Origin: Eutrophocola sp964490145
GTDB lineage: Bacteria > Pseudomonadota > Gammaproteobacteria > Pseudomonadales > Pseudohongiellaceae
Assembly (NCBI GenBank): GCA_964490145.1
Contig: CAZBBS010000043.1
Coordinates: forward strand, 1 to 24,449
Length of the DNA stretch: 24,449 bases
Direction: 5' to 3'
Each line of letters starts with the position of its first letter. The first letter of the stretch is position 1. The translations under genes and the position numbers were made by a program. This document shows positions 1 to 6,416 of this stretch, piece by piece. Under the pieces are notes generated by a model that was given only the letters and a program-made list of their open reading frames with translations, had not been told where the DNA came from and did no database searches.

Positions 1-170
1 CCGGGGCGCACCAGTGCCGGAATCTGATAGCACAGGGATTTCCCCCCACCAGTCGGCATCAGAACCAGGGCATCACCGCCATTGATCAGCTTGGCAATGA
101 TGTCAGCCTGGGGGGGACGAAATTCATCGTAGCCAAATACCTTGGCCAGTATGTGTTTAGCGGGATCCAT
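1..170 (-). CDS. recQ: ATP-dependent DNA helicase RecQ, N-terminal part (cut by window edge)
   Basis: The reverse strand from the ATG at 168-170 reads 56 codons to the window edge. It begins MDPAKHILAKVFGYDEFRPP, followed by a Walker A motif, MPTGGGKSLCYQIPA, at residues 38-52 (Lys44 would bind the ATP phosphates). The aromatic-rich FGYDEFRPPQ just before it is the RecQ-family Q-motif (residues 12-21). RecQ is a 3'-5' superfamily 2 helicase acting in recombination and replication-fork repair in the cytoplasm. Only the first tenth or so of the protein is present; the DEAH box, RQC and HRDC domains would lie beyond the left edge. It is divergent from the gene at 460, and no strong Shine-Dalgarno sequence is visible. 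The match to RecQ is confident because the Q-motif and Walker A spacing are diagnostic. Confidence 0.9.
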   Translation of the reverse strand, partial: MDPAKHILAKVFGYDEFRPPQADIIAKLINGGDALVLMPTGGGKSLCYQIPALVRP

Positions 171-459
171 GGAATGCTGGTATGAAGTCCTGTCGAGGGG
201 GTGATATCAAAATCCGTTCCGGCCAAAACCATAACGGGCATGACGCCAGATTTTACAGGTTTTGACACGCCATTTGGTGCACAGCCATGCGGCAAGGCCA
301 GTTAAACCAGGCCAGCAGGCCAAACAGGGCCAATAACAAAGACCGGGGTATGACAGGATGCCTGCCATGTACTCCATGGCGCCATTGTATTCACATATCG
401 GGTCAATTATATTGGCTGAATCTTCGTATCCTTTAATCCAACAATAACAGGGGAAGCGA

Positions 460-1503
460 ATGTCCAACATGATTCCACGCCTGGCACTGTTTTCTTCCAT
501 GCTCATTCTGCATAGCACCGAATCTGCTGCCCACCACAGCTGGGCACCTTACGACCTGGAAAACGAGGTGACACTCAAGGGCGTGATCACCGAATACAAA
601 TGGGCCAACCCCCATTCCTACATTCAACTGCAGACAACAGATGCTGCCGGACGCGCCCAATCCTGGGAGATCGAAGCCTCATCGGCTGTCGTCATGCGCA
701 ATCGCGGTTGGAAGGCAGACACTGTGGCTGTCGGCGATGAGGTGACCATTTACGCCAACCCCTCCTCCGACCGAAATCAGCTCCATGCGCTCGGTGCCCG
801 CCTGATCACGCCTGAAAACATCCTGCTGGAAATGCGCAAGGTGAACAGTGGTGCACCGGTGGTGGTCGTTCCCGAACAGGGGTCCAGCAGCATGGCCGGG
901 CAGTGGCGCACTGTCGGCACCCCCGAGATCAATAAACATTTTTTCTTCTTCGAACCCTCTGACTGGCCACTGACGGAAGCAGGCATTCGCGCACACGCCA
1001 CCTTTGAGAACGGCAACAATCCGGGCAAGAACTGCGTGTCCTATGCCCCGCCCTTCCTGATGATTATCGGCGATGCCAAAGTGATCACCCTGGGCGACGA
1101 TGAAATCCTCATCCACACCGAACTTGAAAGTGCGGACCGGGTCATTTACATGAACCAGAGCTCACATGAAGGTATTGCCCCTTCCGTGCTGGGGCATTCG
1201 ATCGGTCACTGGGAAGGCGATGTGTTGGTGGTCGACACGGCCCGATTTGCCGAACACGGAATGGGCAACGCCCAGAAGCTGCCCTCCGGCCCGGACAAGC
1301 ATCTCACCGAACGTTTCCAGTTAAGCCAGGACGGCACACGAATCTTTTACAGCTTCCAGATGACAGACCCGACCTACCTGGCGGAACCGATCGGTTATGA
1401 TCTCGAGATGGTGTATGCACCGGACTTTGAAATGATTCAGCTGCCCTGTGACCCGGAAAGCGCCCAGCGCTATCTGGAACTGCCGGAGAGTTTTGGAAAA
1501 TAA
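460..1503 (+). CDS. Exported DUF6152 protein with a C-terminal GHWEGD domain
   Basis: A 347-residue protein with a Sec-type signal peptide (residues 1 to about 24, ending ESAA) starts just after a good ribosome site, AGGGGAAGCG. The mature N-terminus begins HHSWAPYD, followed by a small beta-barrel-like region to about residue 130. This is the pattern of DUF6152, whose function is unknown. The second half (about 145-340) contains GHSIGHWEGDVLVVDT. The same block, GYSVGHWEGDTLVID, occurs in the protein at 2181-3245, so the two share a domain. It is probably periplasmic. It converges with the alpha/beta hydrolase gene and ends at a shared hairpin. No catalytic motif is recognised and no function is proposed. 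The family assignment is by motif recall. Confidence 0.85.
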   Translation: MSNMIPRLALFSSMLILHSTESAAHHSWAPYDLENEVTLKGVITEYKWANPHSYIQLQTTDAAGRAQSWEIEASSAVVMRNRGWKADTVAVGDEVTIYANPSSDRNQLHALGARLITPENILLEMRKVNSGAPVVVVPEQGSSSMAGQWRTVGTPEINKHFFFFEPSDWPLTEAGIRAHATFENGNNPGKNCVSYAPPFLMIIGDAKVITLGDDEILIHTELESADRVIYMNQSSHEGIAPSVLGHSIGHWEGDVLVVDTARFAEHGMGNAQKLPSGPDKHLTERFQLSQDGTRIFYSFQMTDPTYLAEPIGYDLEMVYAPDFEMIQLPCDPESAQRYLELPESFGK

Positions 1504-1512
1504 ATCAATGGG

Positions 1513-1541
1513 CAGTGACTTTTTCAAATCAAAAGTCACTG
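1513..1541. terminator. Bidirectional hairpin between convergent genes
   Basis: CAGTGACTTTT (1513-1523) pairs exactly with AAAAGTCACTG (1531-1541) across a 7-nt loop. The A/T end of the stem gives little U-run, so strength as an intrinsic terminator is uncertain. It sits 10 bp after the stop at 1503 and reaches into the end of the hydrolase gene. The right arm continues into TCCCC and the left is preceded by GG, so the element also resembles the GGGG-CAG palindromes seen near 13300, 13900 and 16600. Confidence 0.6.
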
Positions 1542-2159
1542 TCCCCGAAGCAGCCAGGCATCGATCTCGTCCCAGTCCGGCTGAACAGTATGTTTCACCC
1601 CGGTCAGCAGTCTGGCATCCAGATCGGCACCCGCGTCCGTCAGACGAGCCACTGTTTTATCGAAGCACTCCCCCCACCCCAACGGATCATCACTGCCTAT
1701 ACGCAGGTAAACGGGTACACCTGCCAAATCGCTTAATGCGACTGTATCGGGAACAATCGCAGGAAGCGCAATAATCCCCCGGAAGTCTCCTGGATGCATC
1801 GCAGCCATTTCCAGCGCCGAAATCCCGCCGTTGGATATCCCCAGCAACAGCACAGGACTGTCATCGACATCCGTGCTGTTCCTGATCGCCTCGATGAGTT
1901 GCCACACCTTCTCCCCTTCAGTGCCCCGAAAGGATTTGGCCGTGGACGATACAGGCGCTGCCACGGCCCAGCCGCGATCGATGAGAGCCTCGCCATGTAT
2001 ACGAAAAGCACTGCTGGCTATACGGGCATCACCCGGACCACCGCCCAGGATAAGGACAAGGGGGCAGGGCTGTTCACCCGCCGGCAAGTCAAAGTAACTT
2101 CGATATTCACTGCCATCAGGCAAGGTAAAAACGGATTGTGTGAATCTGGTGATTGGCAT
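1536..2159 (-). CDS. Alpha/beta-hydrolase family protein (esterase/dienelactone-hydrolase-like)
   Basis: A 207-residue cytoplasmic-looking protein without a signal peptide. It has the alpha/beta-hydrolase order: an early strand with an oxyanion-type GGGPGD (residues 39-44), the nucleophile elbow GISNGG (Ser109), a candidate acid Asp157 or Asp158 in IGSDDPLGW, and a late His190 in GVKHTVQ. This is consistent with a Ser-Asp-His triad. The substrate cannot be told from sequence. The start codon lies 21 bp downstream of the stop of the minus-strand gene at 2181-3245, so the two are probably co-transcribed. No clear Shine-Dalgarno precedes this ATG, which suggests translational coupling. It terminates inside the shared hairpin at 1513-1541. 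Confidence 0.85.
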   Translation of the reverse strand: MPITRFTQSVFTLPDGSEYRSYFDLPAGEQPCPLVLILGGGPGDARIASSAFRIHGEALIDRGWAVAAPVSSTAKSFRGTEGEKVWQLIEAIRNSTDVDDSPVLLLGISNGGISALEMAAMHPGDFRGIIALPAIVPDTVALSDLAGVPVYLRIGSDDPLGWGECFDKTVARLTDAGADLDARLLTGVKHTVQPDWDEIDAWLLRGQ

Positions 2160-2180
2160 TTATGAGAGTGTCATAGCCTG

Positions 2181-3245
2181 CTATTCCGGCAATTTGCCGT
2201 ACGTGTAATCCCCGGAGACATGGGAAATGATAAAGCTCTCCACCTCTCCTGCATCATTGACGACAAAACGGTAACCCAGACCAACGCCATCAAACAGCGT
2301 TTCTGATAAAGGCACAAGCGTTCGGGGAACACCGGCTTCCAATCCTGCCGCGCCAAGCCCGATAGCATCGTAGCCTGACACAATGGTGGCAATCAGCTTG
2401 CCGTCAGAAACCGCCACTTCGTAGGTCCGTTCACTGCCCGAATAGAGTCCCCGGTAGGTCCCGACATAACGTTCCAGAATCTCGGGCGCCACATAGACAC
2501 TGTTGGCTTCAGTATCCGTGAGACTGCCTGACCAGTTGTCTGTCCCAAATTCACACACGGCTTCAAGCATTTCCGTGTCGGCCATCAGCTTCATACTCGT
2601 CTGGTAACCCCAGGGCTGCGTGAACGTGCCGGGATCAGTGAACGTCACGGTGATATCCATCTGGCCGACACTGTTACGGGTATAGCGTTCATTCACATGC
2701 AGGGCATCGGTATGGGAGACGCCATAACGGGCCACCCAGGTCTGGTCGTTGTAGCCATTGGAATCTATCACCAACGTGTCGCCCTCCCAGTGGCCCACCG
2801 AATAACCGGTGAAACTGGGGACAGGATCTTCTTCCAGTTCCCGTCCGTCCAGGTGAACCACCCGGTAAGTCAGGTCTTCATTCAGGATAGCCAGTGTTTT
2901 ACCGGTCTGTATAAAGCGCTTCCAGCCACCGGCACTCTCTGTTTCCGGGCCATTGGGCAGGCAATTGAAAAGCGGACGTTCCTTGTAGAAATCCAGCTGG
3001 CGTTGTTTGGCCAGCTCGGCTGCCCAGGGCAATAAATAGGAAGGATCAAGGTTGGCTACTGGTGGTGGCCCATTCCAGATACCGGTCAGATCGGGATTGC
3101 CATCTGCTCCCCTTGGGGCCGGGGCTGAAAGATCGGGACTACCGTCAGCCGTGCGTGGCAAATCCTCCCAGGGACGATCAAGCCACTGGGCTGTCACCGG
3201 CATGGCAGCAACGGAAAATAAAAGTGCACCAATCAGATTTTTCAT
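2181..3245 (-). CDS. Exported protein of the 'DG(S/N)PDL(S/T)GIW' type, unknown function
   Basis: The open frame extends to 3317, but the start at 3245 is preferred because it gives a clean signal peptide (MKNLIGALLFSVAAMPVTAQ) with GGGA-rich sequence upstream. The mature protein (about 334 residues) opens with two DGxPDL repeats, DGSPDLSAPAP and DGNPDLTGIW, a signature of a large uncharacterised secreted family. A central GYSVGHWEGDTLVID block (roughly 175-190) matches the C-terminal half of the DUF6152 protein at 460-1503. The last 100 residues (from about residue 255, VAPEILERYVGTYRG) look like a separate small beta domain. The stop is TAG. The alpha/beta hydrolase follows 21 bp downstream in the same unit. 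Cellular role is unknown. Confidence 0.8.
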   Translation of the reverse strand: MKNLIGALLFSVAAMPVTAQWLDRPWEDLPRTADGSPDLSAPAPRGADGNPDLTGIWNGPPPVANLDPSYLLPWAAELAKQRQLDFYKERPLFNCLPNGPETESAGGWKRFIQTGKTLAILNEDLTYRVVHLDGRELEEDPVPSFTGYSVGHWEGDTLVIDSNGYNDQTWVARYGVSHTDALHVNERYTRNSVGQMDITVTFTDPGTFTQPWGYQTSMKLMADTEMLEAVCEFGTDNWSGSLTDTEANSVYVAPEILERYVGTYRGLYSGSERTYEVAVSDGKLIATIVSGYDAIGLGAAGLEAGVPRTLVPLSETLFDGVGLGYRFVVNDAGEVESFIISHVSGDYTYGKLPE

Positions 3246-3307
3246 AGACGAATCCCACCCTCCCGAAATGAGTATGCCAAGATATAAATAAGGCCATCTG
3301 GCCCCAG

Positions 3308-3316
3308 AGAATAGCA
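3308..3316 (-). promoter_or_regulatory. Candidate extended -10 promoter (TGCTATTCT)
   Basis: On the minus strand TGCTATTCT lies 63 bp upstream of the chosen start at 3245. The same element occurs upstream of three G8 genes, at similar distances (about 50-60 bp). No convincing -35 is visible, as is allowed for extended -10 promoters. Confidence 0.4.
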
Positions 3317-3351
3317 TGATTTTTCAATAACAAACCTTCCGCCCTGAATGC

Positions 3352-3377
3352 AAAACCCCGGCTGGTGCCGGGGTTTT
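3352..3377 (-). terminator. Rho-independent terminator
   Basis: AAAACCCCGGC and GCCGGGGTTTT form an 11-bp stem with a 4-nt loop, 22 bp beyond the stop of the minus-strand gene at 3400. The A/T ends give a U-run in either direction. The stem sequence is identical to the terminator at 6369-6394. Confidence 0.85.
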
Positions 3378-3399
3378 AACATTTGTCGGATACTGCTGC

Positions 3400-4281
3400 T
3401 CAATTAGCTGGAGGCGGTCCACCGGGCCTGCCCCTGCTGCAGTCAGGTGTGGTGCAGGCCGTGACCTCGTGGATATAGCGATTCATGCCACCCTCTACGC
3501 GAAATTGCTGGCTGGTGGGGGTACCCTGGTGATAAGGCCCCAATCCGGCATCTAGCCACGAGAAACTGTGAAAGATGCTGACGGCCCCCATAGTCTCGTC
3601 AATGACGAAGCGGCGGTTTCCTGTTTTGATCGGTTGCGGGAATGCGCCCATGGTGCAGGTCTGACCTTCAGGATCCCTGGTGCCCGTGTAAATACGGCCC
3701 TCCAGTCTGGCACAGGGGGTACCGTGTGGTACTGGCAGGTAGGGGTCTCCCCAGTTGTTGATATAGGCTTCAGCCGCTGCCTTGATGACGCCTCGCATAT
3801 CACGCTGATCTTCAGGGATGACGCCCCAGTCCTCTGCCCTGGTATGGGTAAGAAAGACATCGGCGCCAAATACCCAGTCATCCTGGTCGGTAACCACAGA
3901 CTCCATAATAGTCACCTTGCCCTCGTCATTGGTTTCCATGCGGGTGTGAATGACATAAGGATGTTCATGGGTGGCTGCCACAAATTCTGTGAAGGTGGCA
4001 CACTGTGTTGTATCTAACAAACTGCGGGTGAAGTCAGGGCTGATGGCTTCGGACAACATGCCTTCTGTAATGTCTTTGGGCTGATCATTCTCGCCGTAAT
4101 AGGATCGATCTGCTACGGGAATCATGGCGGCATTACCGCTGGTCTGAGCCTGGACATACGTGTCGGTCAACTGCTGGAGTGAGTCGCGACTGCAAGCCGC
4201 AGAGGCATCTGCGGCGAAGAACGCTCCGGCAAAGGCTACTGCACAGTACCTGATGGAGTCGTTAATAAACTGTCCTTTCAT
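3400..4281 (-). CDS. Exported hypothetical protein, possibly DUF8021/NTF2-like
   Basis: A 293-residue protein with a signal peptide (cleavage near residue 28, ADASA/AC). The mature protein starts CSRDSLQQLTDTYVQAQTSG, a helix typical of NTF2/SnoaL-like folds in which a small helix pair precedes a curved sheet. The C-terminal part ends in RYIHEVTAC followed by a Pro/Gly-rich tail. The pattern 'CSRDxL...YVxAQTxG ... F.VExGxIRYIHEVTAC' recalls DUF8021, better known from fungi; this is tentative and from memory. Four Cys in the mature part (29, about 87, about 190, about 276-281) suggest disulfides in the periplasm. The ribosome site is ATGGGAAA, directly before the ATG. No enzymatic motif is recognised. 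A strong terminator follows. Confidence 0.75.
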   Translation of the reverse strand: MKGQFINDSIRYCAVAFAGAFFAADASAACSRDSLQQLTDTYVQAQTSGNAAMIPVADRSYYGENDQPKDITEGMLSEAISPDFTRSLLDTTQCATFTEFVAATHEHPYVIHTRMETNDEGKVTIMESVVTDQDDWVFGADVFLTHTRAEDWGVIPEDQRDMRGVIKAAAEAYINNWGDPYLPVPHGTPCARLEGRIYTGTRDPEGQTCTMGAFPQPIKTGNRRFVIDETMGAVSIFHSFSWLDAGLGPYHQGTPTSQQFRVEGGMNRYIHEVTACTTPDCSRGRPGGPPPAN

Positions 4282-4455
4282 TTTCCCATGATCTCCCTGG
4301 TTCCCGGCGAATCAAACGATCAGAATCAATTGAACTCACCAATACATGAATGTTGGCGTGAGAATATCACGAATATCCAAATACCTTCCCCTGAAATACA
4401 AAACTCTGACAACAATGGCTAAACATCGTTTCTCACCTACACTGAAAGGCATCAT

Positions 4456-4484
4456 TTGAACAAATTCACTATGACAACTATACT
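4456..4484 (+). promoter_or_regulatory. Sigma70-type promoter of the toxin-antitoxin pair
   Basis: TTGAAC (4456-4461), a 17-bp spacer and TATACT (4479-4484) make a near-consensus promoter. Transcription would start near 4491, six bases before AAGGAAG (4497-4503), the ribosome site of the toxin frame. Confidence 0.65.
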
Positions 4485-4489
4485 TGTCA
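4472..4489. promoter_or_regulatory. Palindromic operator over the -10 of the toxin-antitoxin promoter
   Basis: TGACAACTATACTTGTCA is an 18-bp palindrome with a single mismatched pair, covering the -10 box. HigA-type antitoxins are known to repress their own operon from such sites, so this is the likely binding site of the HTH protein encoded at 4812. Confidence 0.55.
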
Positions 4490-4508
4490 CGCCTGCAAGG
4501 AAGCGGCC

Positions 4509-4805
4509 ATCTTCGATGTCAAATTCACGGATAACGCTATCCGGGACATAGAGCGAATCAAGGATCGCCGGGGCCTTGCCAAAATTGATGTCGCGCTTGA
4601 ACGCTTCAGGCTAGGCAACTTTGGTGACGTCCTCCCGGTGGGCAAGGGTGTTTCAGAAACACGTATCCATTATGGGAAGGGTTACCGCATTTATCACTTT
4701 TTTGCAGGTATCAGGCTTGTCATCGTTGCCGGGATAGGGACAAAACATCAGCAGGATAAAGATATTGAGAATGCACTATTAGTGAAGAAATTCTTTGGGC
4801 ATTGA
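4509..4805 (+). CDS. higB: RelE/HigB-type toxin (COG3657-like) with ATC in the start position
   Basis: Reading the frame that ends at TGA 4803-4805 gives a 98-residue protein with the hallmarks of HigB-like ribosome-dependent mRNA interferases: a KDRRG turn near residue 20, RIHYGKGYRIY in the middle, and a KDI helix near the end. No ATG, GTG or TTG opens this frame upstream of the conserved region. The family's usual N-terminus (M-x-x-V-K-x-T) aligns with ATC-TTC-GAT-GTC-AAA at 4509. AAGGAAG lies at ideal distance (7 nt) and the promoter begins transcription only about 18 bases earlier. Either the start codon has mutated (ATG to ATC), silencing the toxin, or a very rare AUC start is used. The antitoxin gene begins 6 bp after the stop. 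Confidence 0.65.
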   Translation: MFDVKFTDNAIRDIERIKDRRGLAKIDVALERFRLGNFGDVLPVGKGVSETRIHYGKGYRIYHFFAGIRLVIVAGIGTKHQQDKDIENALLVKKFFGH

Positions 4806-4811
4806 AAGAAC

Positions 4812-5114
4812 ATGAAACTCACAAACATAGATGATTATCAACAAGCCTGGATGAACAGCGATCCCCAGCGGGTGGCTGATTTCATTACAGAAGCTTTCGC
4901 GGATAATGATCCGGCGACAGCACTGATGGCGTTAAAATCAGTCGCCTTAAATTACGAGGGCGGCGTAAAAGGACTCTCCAGAAAGGTAGGCATCTCAAGG
5001 CAGGCCATTAATGCGGCATTTTCAGAGCAAGGCAACCCAACTATCAGTAATTTTCTGGTGATGCTGCATGAACTGGGTTTTGATGTTCACTTCACGCATA
5101 AAGCGTCTGAGTAA
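4812..5114 (+). CDS. higA: HigA-family antitoxin (HTH addiction-module antidote)
   Basis: A 100-residue protein with a helix-turn-helix at about residues 52-80 (GLSRKVGISRQAINAAFSE). It matches the COG3636 'putative addiction module antidote' pattern, including the N-terminal segment that runs into AFADNDP and the C-terminal LHELGFDVHF. It starts 6 bp after the toxin stop codon, giving the toxin-first order of HigBA systems and probable translational coupling; GAAAGAA lies before the ATG. It would neutralise the toxin and repress the operon through the palindrome at 4472-4489. The reading frame is intact even though the toxin lacks a canonical start. Confidence 0.85.
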   Translation: MKLTNIDDYQQAWMNSDPQRVADFITEAFADNDPATALMALKSVALNYEGGVKGLSRKVGISRQAINAAFSEQGNPTISNFLVMLHELGFDVHFTHKASE

Positions 5115-5146
5115 TTTGATTTAGCGGCTCTCTCTCCTCAAGAACC

Positions 5147-5566
5147 TTATTTGGATGCTGGATAGGCAGCCTCCACCAGTGCATTAATTTCTTCACGAAA
5201 ATCAGGTGACATGATAGAGCCAGCGAAACCATTATCCCAGGCTTTGCGTATCGGACTTCCCGGTCCTAATAACGACACCAGCGAACGCTCATAGGGTTCC
5301 CAGGTTTCCCGATCCATCGCCCCGTTTTTGTATTGCAGCCACATATTCCGTCTTAAGTTGAACATGGCGCTATACAGCATTAATTCCTGGTACTCCTCTC
5401 TGGTGCTTCCCGTCACTTCAAGAATACTTCCGGGCGGGTAAGCCAGAAACTGGTACAGCATCTCGACTTCGGCATTCATGGAATCCTGTCGTGCAGCGGC
5501 CTGCAGTGCCTGGGTGTTCTGTTGGGTCTGGATCGCCAGATAGATCAGGGTTATGACGATAGCCAC
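5147..5566 (-). CDS. Small single-pass membrane protein, unknown; N-terminus interrupted by an amber codon
   Basis: From a GTG at 5566 the frame gives 139 residues: a transmembrane helix (AIVITLIYLAIQ), then a soluble helical domain rich in Trp, Arg and Glu (NTQALQAAARQDS, RRNMWLQYKNGAMD, WDNGFAGSI). This resembles a common uncharacterised family whose members normally carry extra residues of the type 'xxIxELVSSVAVV' before the helix. Those residues are present upstream in the same frame (SKLSSIAELVSS), back to an ATG at 5618-5620, but codon 6 is TAG (5603-5605). The gene may be a recent pseudogene, or it may start at the GTG with a shortened N-terminus. It converges with the antitoxin gene, 32 bp away. 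No function is known to me. Confidence 0.5.
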   Translation of the reverse strand: MAIVITLIYLAIQTQQNTQALQAAARQDSMNAEVEMLYQFLAYPPGSILEVTGSTREEYQELMLYSAMFNLRRNMWLQYKNGAMDRETWEPYERSLVSLLGPGSPIRKAWDNGFAGSIMSPDFREEINALVEAAYPASK

Positions 5567-5602
5567 TGAACTTACCAGTTCAGCGATGGAGGAGAGTTTG
5601 GA

Positions 5603-5620
5603 CTATTGCGACTCTTTCAT
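5603..5620 (-). other. Upstream in-frame start and amber codon of the small membrane protein
   Basis: The reverse strand reads ATG AAA GAG TCG CAA TAG, then continues in frame as SKLSSIAELVSS into the protein annotated at 5147-5566. The recognisable family N-terminus after the stop indicates that the original gene extended through here. Confidence 0.5.
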
Positions 5621-5701
5621 GATCGTGGCGGAGTTTCAAAGTAACAGGGGCAAAAAGAATATCATGAATGTTCAATAAAAAACCTTGCCCCAGAGTAAAA
5701 A

Positions 5702-5780
5702 ACCACGTTCTTAGAACGTGGTATTGCTCTAAGCCCCCTAGAAGGGGGCGTTGTGAGAGTGCCTTCCTAGAAGGCACTCT
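5702..5780. repeat. Three consecutive hairpins at the 3' end of the IS200-like element
   Basis: Three perfect stems with 3-nt loops follow one another: ACCACGTTC/GAACGTGGT (5702-5722, loop TTA), GCCCCCT/AGGGGGC (5733-5749, loop AGA) and AGAGTGCCTTC/GAAGGCACTCT (5756-5780, loop CTA). One is likely the right-end transposase recognition hairpin; the others may terminate transcription. Confidence 0.8.
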
Positions 5781-5802
5781 TGCAAGTTATCCCTCTTCTT
5801 CT

Positions 5803-6237
5803 CTATTTCTGTAATTCCAGCGATTGCTGCAATTCTTCCTGTTTCTGCTGATATTTTACGTACTTTCGTACCATTTCAGCATCAACCCCTACCGTATCTA
5901 CACAATATCCTTTCGCCCAGAAATGATTACCCCAAAAGGGCTTCTTGCGTAAGTGCGGAAATTTATTAAATAACCTAATCGCTGAACATCCTTTCAATAC
6001 TCCAACCAGTTTGGATACCGACAACTTCGGTGGAATGCATACCAGCAAATGCACATGATCGTCCTGGACGTTCAGCTCCACAACTTCACATCCCTGCTGT
6101 TCGCAAAATATCATGACCGAACCATAAACCGCTCTGGCCATATTGCCACTTAATATTCTGTACCTGTATTTGGGCGTCCAAACTATGTGATACTGACAAT
6201 GCCATAGCACATGCGAAGCCCTCTTGAATCTGCTCAT
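5803..6237 (-). CDS. tnpA: IS200-family Y1 transposase TnpA
   Basis: The protein from the ATG at 6237 has 144 residues, the usual size for IS200 TnpA. The open frame continues to 6321, but MSRFKRASH is the conserved family start and AGAGGAAC lies just before it. It carries the HUH metal-binding motif DHVHLLV (His61, His63) and a C-terminal helix with the probable nucleophilic tyrosine in KYVKYQQKQ (Tyr126). Other family marks are the N-terminal HCQYHIVWTPKYR and the central KPFWGNHFWAKGY. It would cut and rejoin single-stranded DNA at the hairpin ends as a dimer. The reading frame is complete and ends in TAG, so the element may still be active. Confidence 0.95.
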   Translation of the reverse strand: MSRFKRASHVLWHCQYHIVWTPKYRYRILSGNMARAVYGSVMIFCEQQGCEVVELNVQDDHVHLLVCIPPKLSVSKLVGVLKGCSAIRLFNKFPHLRKKPFWGNHFWAKGYCVDTVGVDAEMVRKYVKYQQKQEELQQSLELQK

Positions 6238-6330
6238 GTATGTTCCTCTTGGTTCTAAGTTATGGGGATAACTCGAACCAAAGCATACATGGGCAGTTTC
6301 TTTTCTGGCAGGCAGAGCCACCAGTAGATG

Positions 6331-6351
6331 ACCGCGTCCCCAGGACGCGGT
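6331..6351. repeat. Left-end hairpin of the IS200-like element
   Basis: ACCGCGTCC and GGACGCGGT form a 9-bp stem with loop CCA, upstream of tnpA. By analogy with IS200/IS605 it is the left-end recognition hairpin. Confidence 0.65.
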
Positions 6352-6368
6352 TTATCAGTTGGTAATGA

Positions 6369-6394
6369 AAAACCCCGGCCTGAGCCGGGGTTTT
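6369..6394 (-). terminator. Rho-independent terminator of the first G8 gene
   Basis: AAAACCCCGGC and GCCGGGGTTTT form an 11-bp stem with loop CTGA, 22 bp beyond the stop codon at 6417. It is the same stem as at 3352-3377. Confidence 0.85.
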
Positions 6395-6416
6395 GGTTAA
6401 AGCAAACTAGCCAGCC

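Larger units (their letters stand above)
5699..6356 (-). mobile_element. IS200/IS605-family element (tnpA only)
   Basis: The element holds a single Y1 transposase gene flanked by hairpins rather than terminal inverted repeats, as expected for single-strand transposition by IS200-type elements. Upstream of tnpA (high coordinates) is a 9-bp hairpin ACCGCGTCC/GGACGCGGT (6331-6351). Downstream are three hairpins in a row (5702-5780). No accessory tnpB is present. Exact ends cannot be fixed because these elements make no target duplication; the limits given are the outer hairpins. The high-coordinate end lies only 13 bp from the terminator of the first G8 gene. Confidence 0.75.

Noticed and set aside
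4471..4551. ATG at 4471 as the toxin start followed by a frameshift (MTTILVTPARK).
   Set aside because: It lies within the promoter spacer, upstream of the predicted transcription start, and is in a different frame; the ATC position with AAGGAAG fits the family alignment better.
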